A DNA stretch of 64,000 nucleotides from Pirellula staleyi DSM 6068 (GCF_000025185.1 NC_013720.1:744001-808000); one strand, 5' to 3'. Numbered from the stretch's first letter, positions 53,813-63,379 are shown. Numbers and translations: made by a program. The notes: generated by a model not told the origin, from the sequence alone.

Positions 53813-54625
53813 CTAGCCGTGATCGACCACCCCTTCGACCAGCTGCACGCTCCGATCGGCCGCTTTGGCGATCGCCTGGTCGTGGGTCACCATGACGATG
53901 GTAAGACCCTGCTCGCGGTTGAGGGTTCGCAGAATTTCGAGGATCCCCTCCCCCGTTTTTCGGTCGAGGTTGCCGGTCGGTTCGTCGGCCAGCAGCAGCT
54001 CGGGCTGCTGAATCAGCGCGCGAGCAATCGCGGTCCGCTGCATCTCACCCCCCGATAGTTCCTGCGGCTTATGGGTTAAACGATGCCCAAGACCAACCAG
54101 TTCGAGCAGCTCTTTGGCGCGCTGCTGATGAGCGCGGCGATAGCGCAGGTACTGAAACACCCCTTGGCTGATCATGATCGGGGTGAGGACGTTTTCGAGC
54201 GTCGAGAGCTCGGGAAGCAGATGATAGAACTGAAAGATCATGCCGAGCTTTTGATTGCGAAGCTTATCGCGCAAGCGCGGCGCGAGCTTGTCGATCCGCT
54301 CGCCGGCAAAATGAATTTCACCCTGGTCGGGCTGGTCGAGTGTGCCGAGCAGATGGAGCAGCGTCGTTTTGCCGCAACCACTTTGACCGACGATCGAAAC
54401 GAGTTCTCCTTTTCGCAGGTCGAGATCGACCCCGCGGAGCACCGGCACTTCGATCTTCCCTTTGCGATAGCTCTTGTGGAGCCCACGTGCTCGCAAAATC
54501 GCCGGAGCGTTGCTCTTGGTCGGCTGATCGATGCGGGTCGATTTCTCGGCTCCTGCGGCGTTTGGTTTGCCGGTGGAGTTTGCATGCTTCTGATCGCTGC
54601 GAAGCGAGCTTAGTAGTCCTGCCAT
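53813..54625 (-). CDS. lolD: LolD-type ABC transporter ATPase
   Basis: Cytoplasmic ATPase of the lipoprotein-releasing complex LolCDE or a MacB-like exporter, 270 residues. Walker A GQSGCGKTT, Q-loop IFQFYHLLPELSTLENV (the LolD-type FQFYHLLP), signature LSGGEMQRTAIARAL, Walker B LLLADEPTGN. An N-terminal extension of about 40 polar residues precedes the domain. The permease gene is upstream on the same strand (140 bases, one repeat unit in the gap), so both form the transporter. Confidence 0.92.
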   Translation of the reverse strand: MAGLLSSLRSDQKHANSTGKPNAAGAEKSTRIDQPTKSNAPAILRARGLHKSYRKGKIEVPVLRGVDLDLRKGELVSIVGQSGCGKTTLLHLLGTLDQPDQGEIHFAGERIDKLAPRLRDKLRNQKLGMIFQFYHLLPELSTLENVLTPIMISQGVFQYLRYRRAHQQRAKELLELVGLGHRLTHKPQELSGGEMQRTAIARALIQQPELLLADEPTGNLDRKTGEGILEILRTLNREQGLTIVMVTHDQAIAKAADRSVQLVEGVVDHG

Positions 54626-54694
54626 AAATCAACCCATCCTTGCCACTAGTGACTCGTCAACGCGTCAGGGAACTCGCGAACTCTCGTGCATCCT

Positions 54695-54745
54695 TACACC
54701 ACTGCTGGGCAAGCCAGCTAGTAGCCACCCAGTAGCCAGCTAGTG
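54695..54745. repeat. CTGCTGGGCAAGCCAGC repeat
   Basis: CACTGCTGGGCAAGCCAGCT followed by AGTAGCCACCC, then AGTAGCCAGCTAGTGGCC. It is the reverse of the GGTGGCTACTAGCTGGC unit at 38.2 and 50.3 kb; another copy is at 57.35 kb. It sits between lolC/E and lolD. Confidence 0.75.
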
Positions 54746-54765
54746 GCCAACCAAAGGGCTTTCCA

Positions 54766-56298
54766 CTATTCGTAGCGCAGTGCTTCGACCGGATGCATGC
54801 GTGCGGCACGCAGCGCGGGGATCACGCTGGCGAGCACGGCAATCAGCACCGCACCGACCATCACGCCGAGCACGGTCGAGGGCTCGATGACGGTCGGTAT
54901 TTTTTGGAAGTAGTAGACCGTCGGATCAAACACCTCTTGGCCGGTAATCACCTCGATCAGCTCGGCGAGTTGATTGATGTAGACCACGAACAAGAGGCCG
55001 CCGATCATCCCGACACCGCTCCCGAGGAGCCCGAGCGCGAGGCCGTAGTTCAGAAAAATGCTCATCACGCCGCTGCTCGGTGCGCCGAGCGCTTTGAGGA
55101 TGCCGATGTCGCGAGTTTTCTCGACGACGATCATGAAGAAGGTCGAGAGAATGCCGAAACCGGCCACCGCGATGATGAGGAACAGCAGGATGTTCAGCAG
55201 CGTCGTTTCCATCTGCACGGCTGCCAGCAGCGGCCCTTGCATGTCGCGCCAGGTTTGAATGCGGTAGGGAAATTCTTCGGTCGGAAAGCGGTCGCGCAGT
55301 CGGTCGCGAATGGCGACGAGGTTCGCGCCGTCGCGCAGCTTCAGCTGAATGGTGGTCACAGCTTCCGCGCCGGTGGTGGGATCAACCATGCCGCGCTTCT
55401 GCTGCAGCGCTTTGAGCGGAACGAACGCAAATCCGCTGTCGTACTCGCTCATTTTGCTTTCGTAGAAATCGACGACGGTGAAGTATTCGCTGAGGGCTTG
55501 TGGCTTCTGACCAGCCGAAGCAAACGCAATTTGCACATCGTCACCAGGGCGGCACAAGTAATAGTCTTGCACTTCCCCTTGAGCATCGCGCTGCCGCACG
55601 CTGCCGATCGCGATGCCGAGAATCACGCCGGTATATTGTTCTTTGATCGGATCGAACGCTTCGACCGGAGCATCTTGCTCGGCAGCTCGCGTGGCAAATG
55701 GATCGGACGGCAGCGGAATGCCACCCGCCGACGAACCAGGGCTTTGCTTGGCGGCTTGCAGCTGTTTTTGGGTCTCGAGGTATTCGCGTTCGTAGCTCAC
55801 TTTCAGGCGGCGATACTTCCAGCCGGAAGGGGGCATTTCGTGATCGACATTGCCGTAGCCCTCTTCGCGGAGTCGAAACGTCAGCTTCTCGCGGTTGCCG
55901 GGATGGAGCAGATACTCGCGAAAATCGCTCACGTCGGCATAGGTTGCTTCGTCGACACCGATGAGGGTGACTTGACGCGGAATCCATTCGCCGCGCACCG
56001 GAATGTTGATCATCGCTGGCACATGCACAGCGGCGGTGATCCCCACCAGATCGTCGCCGACGATCTGCTTGATCTCGTCGATATGCCACTGCGGATTTTG
56101 GAATCCATCTTGGCTGTGCGATTCCATGATGATGTCGGCCAGGATGCCGTGGAGCCTGACGTTCATTTCGCGCGTGAAGCCAGCCATCACGCTGTTGACG
56201 ACGATCAGTGTCCCCACGCCGAGGGTGACACTCACGATCGAAGCGAGCGCGATCCAGCGTGTGCGGAGATAACGCCACGAGAGGAGAAGCTTGTACAT
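54766..56298 (-). CDS. LolC/LolE-type FtsX-like ABC permease
   Basis: A 510-residue membrane protein with four predicted helices: one N-terminal (about 15-40, WIALASIVSVTLGVGTLIVV) and three near the end, the MacB/FtsX/LolC topology, with a large periplasmic domain between. The C-terminal part contains LLFLIIAVAGFGILSTFFMIVVEKTRDIGILKALGAPSSGV, the conserved FtsX coupling region, and ends with ARMHPVEALRYE, the classical permease tail. Longer than typical LolC (about 400), mainly in the periplasmic domain with a Gln/Ser-rich stretch near 180-220. Works with the LolD-type ATPase encoded downstream. Confidence 0.9.
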   Translation of the reverse strand: MYKLLLSWRYLRTRWIALASIVSVTLGVGTLIVVNSVMAGFTREMNVRLHGILADIIMESHSQDGFQNPQWHIDEIKQIVGDDLVGITAAVHVPAMINIPVRGEWIPRQVTLIGVDEATYADVSDFREYLLHPGNREKLTFRLREEGYGNVDHEMPPSGWKYRRLKVSYEREYLETQKQLQAAKQSPGSSAGGIPLPSDPFATRAAEQDAPVEAFDPIKEQYTGVILGIAIGSVRQRDAQGEVQDYYLCRPGDDVQIAFASAGQKPQALSEYFTVVDFYESKMSEYDSGFAFVPLKALQQKRGMVDPTTGAEAVTTIQLKLRDGANLVAIRDRLRDRFPTEEFPYRIQTWRDMQGPLLAAVQMETTLLNILLFLIIAVAGFGILSTFFMIVVEKTRDIGILKALGAPSSGVMSIFLNYGLALGLLGSGVGMIGGLLFVVYINQLAELIEVITGQEVFDPTVYYFQKIPTVIEPSTVLGVMVGAVLIAVLASVIPALRAARMHPVEALRYE

Positions 56299-56649
56299 AA
56301 ACGGGCCATCCTTGGCAGACGAACTAGCACGAAACCGAGCTCGAGTAGGCTGATCGCCGAGAACATCGAGTGGTGGTGATTATGGGGGATCGTGCGAAAA
56401 CTCGGAACATCAGTTTCACCGCCGAATTTCCGCAGCGAAACGAGCCTCAGCGAAGTTCCGAAAATCGAAACCAGCCGAGATGCGTGTGCTAGTTAGGGAG
56501 TGCTAGCTGCGTCGGGCCGGTTCCACCGGCCGGTGCATCGCGTTTGCAAGAAATCAACATTCTGTGCCCGCTTCGATTCGCGTATAAGCCACGCTGCCCG
56601 CACAAATTTTCACTGAACCCATCGCACCTAAAAACAAGAGATCGCAAAG
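56299..56649. other. 351-base divergent spacer
   Basis: Between the permease and the leucine-rich-repeat gene. It contains one GGCCGGTTCCACCGGCC palindrome (56515-56531). The frames over it are not supported. Promoters of both genes must lie here; none was clear. Confidence 0.5.
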
Positions 56650-57309
56650 ATGATGACGATCGAGCGAATCCGGCAACATAAGGCGGTGGCGTGGATCTGC
56701 TTGGGCATGCTACTGGCGACTGCCATGCTGACGGGCTCTGCGATTTGGCGATTTAACAGTCGCACGAACCGACCTGCGGTCGATACGCAAAGCGTCTCAG
56801 AATCCATACATCCTAGTGGGCATCTAGACTACGCTGCCATGATTAAACAGGCTCGCGCTGAAAGCGATATCGACGCGGAAAGAGCTTCAAAAACTACAGA
56901 TCCTACTTTGGAATTGAACTACTACGCTGCCATGATTAAACAGGCTCGCGTTGAATGCGATATCGACAAAATGTTTGTATTACCCGGCGCCACGCTTAGC
57001 AACGAAGACCTTGCCAACCTGCGTTTTTTCCCGAAGCTGAAATCTCTCGCGCTGCAGGTCGATAGCCTCGACGACCGCTCCCTCGAACATATCGAAAAAC
57101 TACCGCAACTCGAGCGTCTCGATTTACGCGGTACCGGTCTGACGGATGCCGGACTAGAGCGACTGGCCGCAAAAAAATCGCTCACGAACGTCTCAGTTGC
57201 AGGGACAAAAGTAACGAGAGCCGGTTACGACAAATTCTGCTCCCTCCGACCAGACGTCAGTGCCACGATCTATCACAGCTTGGTAACCTGCGATCCCTAC
57301 GACGAATGA
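56650..57309 (+). CDS. Membrane-anchored leucine-rich repeat protein with internal duplication
   Basis: A 219-residue protein. An N-terminal helix (AWICLGMLLATAMLTGSAIW, about 15-34) anchors it, the rest facing outward. Leucine-rich repeats fill about 115-185 (LANLRFFPKLKSLALQV, SLEHIEKLPQLERLDLRGTG, GLERLAAKKSLTNVSVAGT). Residues near 60-76 and 91-107 are almost the same (YAAMIKQARxExDID); the DNA of 46 bases (56829-56874 and 56922-56967) is identical but for two bases, offset by 93 bases in frame, a recent duplication. A second ATG follows at once. Function unknown. Confidence 0.75.
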   Translation: MMTIERIRQHKAVAWICLGMLLATAMLTGSAIWRFNSRTNRPAVDTQSVSESIHPSGHLDYAAMIKQARAESDIDAERASKTTDPTLELNYYAAMIKQARVECDIDKMFVLPGATLSNEDLANLRFFPKLKSLALQVDSLDDRSLEHIEKLPQLERLDLRGTGLTDAGLERLAAKKSLTNVSVAGTKVTRAGYDKFCSLRPDVSATIYHSLVTCDPYDE

Positions 57310-57323
57310 AGCTTCTGGGCTTC

Positions 57324-57385
57324 GGCCGGTAGAACCGGCCCTACGCGGAACACTGCTGGACAAGCCAGCTAGTAGCCACCCGGTA
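57324..57385. repeat. Intergenic repeats before lysS stop
   Basis: GGCCGGTAGAACCGGCC (57324-57340) followed by CACTGCTGGACAAGCCAGCT and AGTAGCCACCC. Same two units, in the same order, as at 45193-45262. They separate two convergent genes. Confidence 0.75.
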
Positions 57386-57403
57386 ACGAGCTGTACACTC
57401 GCT

Positions 57404-58990
57404 CTATTCCTGCTCGGGGCGGAGCAACGGGAAGAGGATCACTTCGCGGATCGAAGCGGTATTCGTCAGCAGCATCACGAGGCGGTCGATGCCGATGCCA
57501 AGTCCGCCCGCCGGTGGCATGCCATGCTTCAGGGCGCGGATGAAATCGTGGTCCATCTTGGCCATCGAATCTTCTTCTGCCATGCCGTCGAGCTGCGTCC
57601 GAAACAGCTGATCCTGCAGGTCGGGATCGTTCAGTTCGGTGTAGGCATTGGCGACTTCCATGCCGTAGACAAACAGCTCGAAACGCTCGGCCACTTCGGG
57701 CTTCTCGCGCTTGCGCTTGGTGAGGGGGCAGATGCTCGCCGGATAGTCGGTCACAAAAATCGGACCCACTAGCGCATCTTCCACCTTCTCTTCAAAGACT
57801 TCGCTCTTGATCACATCGGGGTGTTTGCCTGCGGTGTCGAAGCCGAGCTTCTCGGCGAGCGCTTTGACCGCCGCTGCGTCGCTCGGATCGACCCCGGCAT
57901 GCTCGGCAAACAGTTCGTCGTAGGTCTTGCGGGCAAACGGCGGGGTGAAGTCGATGGTCTTTTCCCCCCAAGGGCGGACGAACTTGCCATCGGTCGCGCG
58001 GATGGCGTTGCAGATGATCGACTCGGTGAGGTCCATCATCGAGCGATAGTCGCCGTAAGCCTGGTAGACCTCGAGCATCGTGAACTCGGGGTTATGGCGT
58101 GGGCTTAAGCCTTCGTTGCGATAGACACGGCCGAGTTCAAAAACCCGTTCCATGCCACCGACAAGCAGCCGCTTGAGATGCAGCTCGAGCGCGATGCGAA
58201 GGAACAGATCGATGTTGAGCGCGTTGTGATGCGTGGTGAACGGTCGCGCGGCAGCACCACCGGCGATGGCGTGGAGCGTCGGCCCTTCGATTTCGCAAAA
58301 ACCTTGTTCGGTGAGGGTGCTGCGTATCGAGCGGACGATTTTCGTCCGATCGAGAAACCGCTGGAGCACGCCGTCGGTGGTTTGCAGATCGACGTAGCGC
58401 ATGCGGTGGCGCAGTTCGGGGTCGGTGAGCCCCTTATGCTTGTCGGGCGGTGGGGCGATGCTCTTGGTGAGGAAGTGGAGCTTCTCGGCAAAGATGGTGA
58501 GCTCCCCCATCTTCGTGTAGCGCAGTTCGCCGTCGACGCCGATCAAATCCCCGAGGTCAAAACATTCGGAGATCGCCCAGTCGTTCTCTCCCACTTGCGC
58601 GCGGCCGATGAAGAGCTGAATCCGGCCGGTCCAGTCTTGGATGTCGACGAAGCGGAGCTTACCGGTGTCGCGCGAGAGGACGATTCGTCCCGCAGCGCGC
58701 ACTTTGGGGCCTTTGAATTCCCCTTTTCCTTGGGCAGCGACCCACGCGCGGAAGTCGATCGAAGGATCTGCTTCGCGGTCGGGGGCAGCGATCACTTCCC
58801 CTGATTCAAGGTGAAACTGAACAGCCGACTTTTGTGCGCGAATCTCACCCAGCAGCGTCCGGTCGTCGAAACGCTGTCCCCAGGGATCGACCCCCAGGGC
58901 GACGAGTTTCTTCATCTTTTCGCGGCGCGACTGTTCGTGAATGCCAGCTTCAGTGGCGGCATCCATGGGCTCTGGCGTATTCTCGGACAT
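57404..58990 (-). CDS. lysS: Lysyl-tRNA synthetase, class II
   Basis: Cytoplasmic enzyme that charges tRNA-Lys, 528 residues. ATG 58990 (MSENTPEPM). N-terminal OB-fold anticodon domain from about 85 (GRIVLSRDTGKLRFVDIQDWTGRIQLF). Class II motif 2 is ERVFELGRVYRNEGLSPRHNPEFTMLEVYQAY; motif 3 is PAGGLGIGIDRLVMLLTN. The middle DLQTTDGVLQRFLDRTKIVRSIR is typical LysRS. Slightly longer than the bacterial norm of about 500 with a gap-filling insert in residues 70-85. Confidence 0.96.
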   Translation of the reverse strand: MSENTPEPMDAATEAGIHEQSRREKMKKLVALGVDPWGQRFDDRTLLGEIRAQKSAVQFHLESGEVIAAPDREADPSIDFRAWVAAQGKGEFKGPKVRAAGRIVLSRDTGKLRFVDIQDWTGRIQLFIGRAQVGENDWAISECFDLGDLIGVDGELRYTKMGELTIFAEKLHFLTKSIAPPPDKHKGLTDPELRHRMRYVDLQTTDGVLQRFLDRTKIVRSIRSTLTEQGFCEIEGPTLHAIAGGAAARPFTTHHNALNIDLFLRIALELHLKRLLVGGMERVFELGRVYRNEGLSPRHNPEFTMLEVYQAYGDYRSMMDLTESIICNAIRATDGKFVRPWGEKTIDFTPPFARKTYDELFAEHAGVDPSDAAAVKALAEKLGFDTAGKHPDVIKSEVFEEKVEDALVGPIFVTDYPASICPLTKRKREKPEVAERFELFVYGMEVANAYTELNDPDLQDQLFRTQLDGMAEEDSMAKMDHDFIRALKHGMPPAGGLGIGIDRLVMLLTNTASIREVILFPLLRPEQE

Positions 58991-59138
58991 CGTGATTCCA
59001 GGGACTAGTGCGGCGGGCACGAGCTCGAAAGTGCTGGCAATAAAGTGATAACCAGCAACATTTTATTGCCATGCGGCTAGGGAGCAAGGAGAGGGACGGG
59101 AGGTTCGCTTCGAGCGCCGCGGGGGCTCACCGGGGATG

Positions 59139-59807
59139 CTACGGCAATCCAAAGCTGACAATCAGCTGCAACTGGCTTGCGGCGGCCAGATCCTTGGGAG
59201 TGATCAATTGGCGGTCGACCGGCACCGGTCCTTGTTCGATCTGGGTGATCGTTTTCTCGAACGGCTGCCAGCGGAGATCGCCAAACCGGACCAGCTTGCC
59301 GACCGTCTCGCCCCCGCTCGCATCGCGATACGCTTTATAGATCAGCTCGCTGCAGTAGATTTTTTCGTCGTCCATCTGATAACGCACATCGTAGGGCCGA
59401 CCTTGATAGGCACGTGTGGCTTCGAGCAGTTGGGGGACGAGCGGCTGCAGGTCGTCGCGCCAGCGGTAGACGGCAAAATGCTCGTCGCGACCGCGCATGA
59501 GAAACTCCGAGAGGGGTGTTGCGCCGACAGCGGCATACGCTTCGTACACCACCCAGTTGCCATCGAGCCGAGCAACGATGCCACAGTGCGAAAAGGGAGA
59601 CTCGGTCGCTCCCTCGATGGCGCTGACCAGTGGCGAATGGGGAAGCGATTGAAAAATCACATCCCCTTCCCTCGGCTGATAGCGGAGCCGCGCGAGGATC
59701 GCTGGCCCATACGTGGCACCTACGACCACAAGCGCGAGCACCACAAAAACTGCCAGGAGCGCCACGAAGATCTGTCGCTCCCGGGCGCGTCGCGAAGGGG
59801 CTGGCAT
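59139..59807 (-). CDS. YiiX-like NlpC/P60-related cysteine hydrolase
   Basis: A 222-residue membrane-anchored or secreted protein with a helix at about 15-35 (FVALLAVFVVLALVVVGAT) and a permuted papain-like domain: GDVIFQSLPHSPL, SPFSHCGIVARLDG with the active-site His, and KIYCSELIYKAY with the active-site Cys. These are the YiiX/YebB-type signatures of the NlpC/P60 superfamily, which act on peptides or lipids. ATG 59807 has a GAGGAG ribosome site 6 bases upstream. Substrate unknown. Confidence 0.88.
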   Translation of the reverse strand: MPAPSRRARERQIFVALLAVFVVLALVVVGATYGPAILARLRYQPREGDVIFQSLPHSPLVSAIEGATESPFSHCGIVARLDGNWVVYEAYAAVGATPLSEFLMRGRDEHFAVYRWRDDLQPLVPQLLEATRAYQGRPYDVRYQMDDEKIYCSELIYKAYRDASGGETVGKLVRFGDLRWQPFEKTITQIEQGPVPVDRQLITPKDLAAASQLQLIVSFGLP

Positions 59808-59867
59808 CGAGAACTCCTCACGTAGTTTGACAACCATGCCAAGGAGCAGCGCGACGCGCAGGCTCCT

Positions 59868-60266
59868 CTACTCCACTGGTGTGACGAGCGAATCGAAGAC
59901 GCGGACGGTTTTCCAGTTCGCTTTGCACTCTTCGATGAACTTCAGGTGACGGGGGTGAGTGGCGTACAGATCGTGAGCCGCTTTGTCTTTGAAGACCAAA
60001 TGCAAAGCGACATCGAACGTTTGATCGTTCACCTCGCGCGCAAACTCTTCGCCACGTGCACCAGCCGAGTAGTACACCGTTCCTTCGTGTTTGCTCAGGT
60101 ATTTATTGCATGCATCGATCAAAGTTTTGCGCGTTTCGGGGGTGTTGTCTTTGAGTGTGAAGAAGACCATGTGGCCGATTTGTGGTTCGGCAGCCTGCAG
60201 CGAAGTTGCGAGGGACGAAGCGAGGAGCGTGGTAGCCAGCAGAGCCATAGTCAGCAGCGAGCGCAT
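59868..60266 (-). CDS. Secreted Dabb (stress-responsive A/B barrel) protein
   Basis: A 132-residue exported protein with signal peptide MRSLLTMALLATTLLASSLA and a Dabb domain: IGHMVFFTLKDNTPETRKTLIDACNKYL, then GARGEEFAREVNDQTFDVALHLVFKDKAAHDLYATHPRHLKFIEE. The alpha/beta ferredoxin-like barrel is common in plants and bacteria; planctomycetes often export it. ATG 60266 has a GGAGA ribosome site 8 bases upstream; the longer frame is not supported. Function unknown. Confidence 0.88.
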   Translation of the reverse strand: MRSLLTMALLATTLLASSLATSLQAAEPQIGHMVFFTLKDNTPETRKTLIDACNKYLSKHEGTVYYSAGARGEEFAREVNDQTFDVALHLVFKDKAAHDLYATHPRHLKFIEECKANWKTVRVFDSLVTPVE

Positions 60267-60597
60267 GGGAGAAGTCTCCAAAAACAGCCTGAAAATTCGA
60301 AGAAAACGAGGCTGTAGTCTACTCGATCCGGGGAGTGAATTCGAGCAAGCTGGCCCTGTGTTGATGAGGCACACTGGCAAAGCCAGTGGCACCCGAGAGT
60401 AAGGCCAATGCAGCCGGCCCTACCTTGCTGCTCTACCAACCGGGGCCGACGAAGTCGGCAAGAGACTCTCGCCCCAAAGTCTGCGAATTGCGAGGAGCCA
60501 ATGGTTATCTTCGAGCAGTTATCGAGTCGTACAAGACTCCAGCAGCTGCGCTGCCCCGGTAGCAGAGCTACCGGGGGTACCCACAGTCAGGCCGACC
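60267..60597. repeat. Intergenic repeat cluster
   Basis: 331 bases without a gene. Units: CACTGGCAAAGCCAGTGGCA followed by CCC near 60370, GCAGCCGGCCCTACC near 60412, CCGGGGCCGACGAAGTCGGC followed by AAGAGACTCT near 60440 (same as at 32.3 kb) and CCCCGGTAGCAGAGCTACCG followed by GGGGTACCC near 60553. The middle part repeats a text-like tail seen after the 32.3-kb copy (CTGCGAAT..., ATCTTCG..., GCAG). Confidence 0.75.
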
Positions 60598-63294
60598 TTA
60601 CGGTTCGGCGGTGGTGGTGCTGTTGAGAATCCGGTCGCCGCCGATCTCTTCGGCTCGAAGCCATAGCGTTTTGCCCACCAGATCCTTGCCGTCGGGGAGC
60701 AGGAAGGTGAGGGTGCTGCGTCCCGGCGCTTGGTCGATCACCTGACGAATCTCGCGACGACGACCAGGAGGAAACAGCGTGCATTCGAAATTCACCGACT
60801 TCTCCGACAGGTTGGTCATGTGCTGCTCGACCACCAGCATCCCATCGCTTCGCAGACGTGTAGAGAGCTCGAGTTTGACATCGGCCAGACCGAGCGAGAG
60901 GCTGCGATAGACGCGGAACTTATAAACCTTGTCGACCGTCAACAGGAACTCGAGCGCCAAGGGCTGATCGCCGCTGCTGGCGTCGGGCTTGAGCGCGATC
61001 GTCATCTTTTCCGACAGCTGATCGTCGCTCGCGAGCTTGAAACGCTTGGCCCGAGGATCGGTTTCCCACGAGGCTGGTGGAATGAGAGTCACTTCCCCAC
61101 CTACACCGCGCGGAAACGGGTTTTTCACGGTAAATTCGATCGTTTGTTCGCGCCCGAACGTACTCGCGACACGCGGCGAAGTGAACGACAAACCGATCTG
61201 CCAACGCGCGATCGGGTCGACAATCCCGGTGACGAACGTCGGTACGGGTCCGACCAAAACTTGGTGCTGATCGCGGCCATCGACACTCTGGCGCTCAAGC
61301 TTGATCTCGCGTCCCCAGAGATCGATCTGTCGCAGGTTCTCGCCCAGCTCGATCAGTTCGGTCGTTGGGGTGTGATTCCAAATCATCATCACCGCCTCGC
61401 CATCGCGGCTGAAGACATGGTTCTCACTTCCGCCCGGAAGGGTGAGCGAGCCAAGGTATTCCGCTCCCGAGATGGCGCTCGAAGTGGTGCGCCACGGCAA
61501 GTAGAGCTCGGTGGGTGTGGCGTCGCGATGAAGCAAACCACACTGGTCGTCGAACGGCTCGGGAACAAACGCCATCTCTGCCCCACCGATGCGCGTCGCG
61601 AGCATCCGCCAAACGAGATCGCAAGCGCGGGTTTGCATCGGATAGTCGGACTTCGGAAGGGGTCGCAGTTGCACCCACCGCGCGAACTTCTGCTGCGCTT
61701 CTTCCTGCGCCGTGCGTGGCGGGATTTTTAAGTACGCTTCGATCTCGGCAGGTGTGAGCGAGGGCTCGCCACCGTACGACAAAAACGACCAGGGGGGAGT
61801 CGCCGCAGGAGGAACTTCGTTCATCCATTTCCAGCAGACACCGAGCTTCACTTCCTGACCAAAACGTTGCAAATGTTCCTTGATTTCCGTGAGTTTGGTC
61901 GCCGCTTCAGGAAAACCGACAAAGCTCGTATCGCTGTCGCTACCGAGTTGCCAGTAGCGCACTTTGAGCGACAGCCGCGTCATCACCGGATCGACGACGG
62001 GATGCCACAATTCGGGTTCGATGAAGACCGACGCCACCGGCAGCGGACCCTTTTCGCGGAAGACTTCGCGCAGCTCTTTGGGAGGCTGATCGAGGACCCC
62101 AATCAGGTCGATATTTTGAATGCTTAAGCGTTCGGCAAACCAGCTCACACGATCGATGCGTTCGCTCTTCGCAGTTTCGCCCCAGACCGGAAATTTGGCC
62201 CAGTGCAAACCGGAGTGCGAGAGCAGCGTCGCGAGATCGTTCATCGAAAGCTGCGTGTCGGCATCGGGAAGCGACCAACCAAATTGTCCATCGCTGGCAA
62301 AGGTCGTTTCGCGGAGCACAACGAAGCTGGTGCGCTCGGTGAGGAGTGTCACGCCACGACTCCGAAGCTGCACGCGCACGCTATAAAAACCGACGTCGGT
62401 CACCATCGGCCGAAAGCGCGTCGAGCCTGCGAGTCCTTCCAGCTGCTTGCCGCTGGTGGTGGTGAGCGACGTTTCGCTGGCGAGTGGTTTCGTGGCGGAA
62501 ATCCCGGGCCACTGAGCACCCAGGTTGAGTGTTTGACTCGACGTAGAGAGCACTTTTCCTTCGTGATCCATCAGCTCGAAGACGAGTTCCGGACGAGGGT
62601 CGTCGATCCCCGAAACATCGCACTGCACTTCCGCATCGCGCGGCTGGGTGAATAGTCCCGCCGTGGTGGTGGGATGAAGTGTCATGCGCGGCAAGCGAAT
62701 GAGCGTCACATCGTCGAACCAGGCGCTGCCGGTCAGATCTTCGCGCAGTTCGCTCGGGATCAAATGGAGCGTCAGGACCGCTTTCACCGCGCGATTGGTC
62801 GCTGGCGCGATCGGTCCGATTTGCACGCGCTGCCAGGTCGTGTCGCCACTGAGCTCGGGCGATTTGTGTGTTTCGAGCAACTGCCCTTCGGCATCCAGGA
62901 GCGAGAGGCTGATGAAGGCAACATCGCGCGCCAGTCCGCGTGTCTGCAGATTGGCGGTCGCAACGAACGAGTATTGCGGGCTGATTGGCGTGATTGGCGT
63001 CGAAATCGCCGCGCCACCGCCGTTGAGCTGCATCTCGAGTACGCGCCGCGCGCGGGGCGCATCGGGATCGTCGACAATCTGCACTTTCACATACTCGGGA
63101 TAGCCTCGCCCACGGCGACGGGTCCACCGATCGGGCCACTGATCGCGGTTGATATCGGTCGGGTTTTCGAAGTCGCACGACAACACCACAGCCGCCGCCG
63201 GCCACTCGGTGGTCGAGACGATCTCGGCTGCCTCACTGCCCAGAATGCAAAAGGTAGCTAAAATCAGCGGCAGGATCGTAATGTGTGGTTTCAT
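60598..63294 (-). CDS. Large secreted protein, glycosidase-like architecture
   Basis: An 898-residue exported protein (signal peptide MKPHITILPLILATFCILGSEA). Residues about 35-200 look like a carbohydrate-binding jelly roll (CDFENPTDINRDQWPDRW, SAWFDDVTLIRLP). Residues about 330-560 carry an alpha/beta layout with FGWSLPDADTQLS, SGLHWAKFPVWGE, IDLIGVLDQPPKE and VRYWQLGSDSD that resembles a glycoside hydrolase TIM barrel, although I cannot name the family or point out both catalytic acids with confidence. The last 250 residues form Ig-like beta sheets. Possibly involved in polysaccharide degradation. Confidence 0.75.
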   Translation of the reverse strand: MKPHITILPLILATFCILGSEAAEIVSTTEWPAAAVVLSCDFENPTDINRDQWPDRWTRRRGRGYPEYVKVQIVDDPDAPRARRVLEMQLNGGGAAISTPITPISPQYSFVATANLQTRGLARDVAFISLSLLDAEGQLLETHKSPELSGDTTWQRVQIGPIAPATNRAVKAVLTLHLIPSELREDLTGSAWFDDVTLIRLPRMTLHPTTTAGLFTQPRDAEVQCDVSGIDDPRPELVFELMDHEGKVLSTSSQTLNLGAQWPGISATKPLASETSLTTTSGKQLEGLAGSTRFRPMVTDVGFYSVRVQLRSRGVTLLTERTSFVVLRETTFASDGQFGWSLPDADTQLSMNDLATLLSHSGLHWAKFPVWGETAKSERIDRVSWFAERLSIQNIDLIGVLDQPPKELREVFREKGPLPVASVFIEPELWHPVVDPVMTRLSLKVRYWQLGSDSDTSFVGFPEAATKLTEIKEHLQRFGQEVKLGVCWKWMNEVPPAATPPWSFLSYGGEPSLTPAEIEAYLKIPPRTAQEEAQQKFARWVQLRPLPKSDYPMQTRACDLVWRMLATRIGGAEMAFVPEPFDDQCGLLHRDATPTELYLPWRTTSSAISGAEYLGSLTLPGGSENHVFSRDGEAVMMIWNHTPTTELIELGENLRQIDLWGREIKLERQSVDGRDQHQVLVGPVPTFVTGIVDPIARWQIGLSFTSPRVASTFGREQTIEFTVKNPFPRGVGGEVTLIPPASWETDPRAKRFKLASDDQLSEKMTIALKPDASSGDQPLALEFLLTVDKVYKFRVYRSLSLGLADVKLELSTRLRSDGMLVVEQHMTNLSEKSVNFECTLFPPGRRREIRQVIDQAPGRSTLTFLLPDGKDLVGKTLWLRAEEIGGDRILNSTTTAEP

Positions 63295-63379
63295 AGCTTA
63301 GCGACGATCGCCCCCCATTCGGGCCCCTGCTCGACAGCGATTCGAGTGCATTTAACATCCAGCGAGATCACCTACCGAC

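Noticed and set aside
54793-56379. A 528-residue plus-strand frame over the FtsX-like permease gene
   Set aside because: Antisense shadow; product rich in His and Arg, while the minus strand encodes a clear permease.
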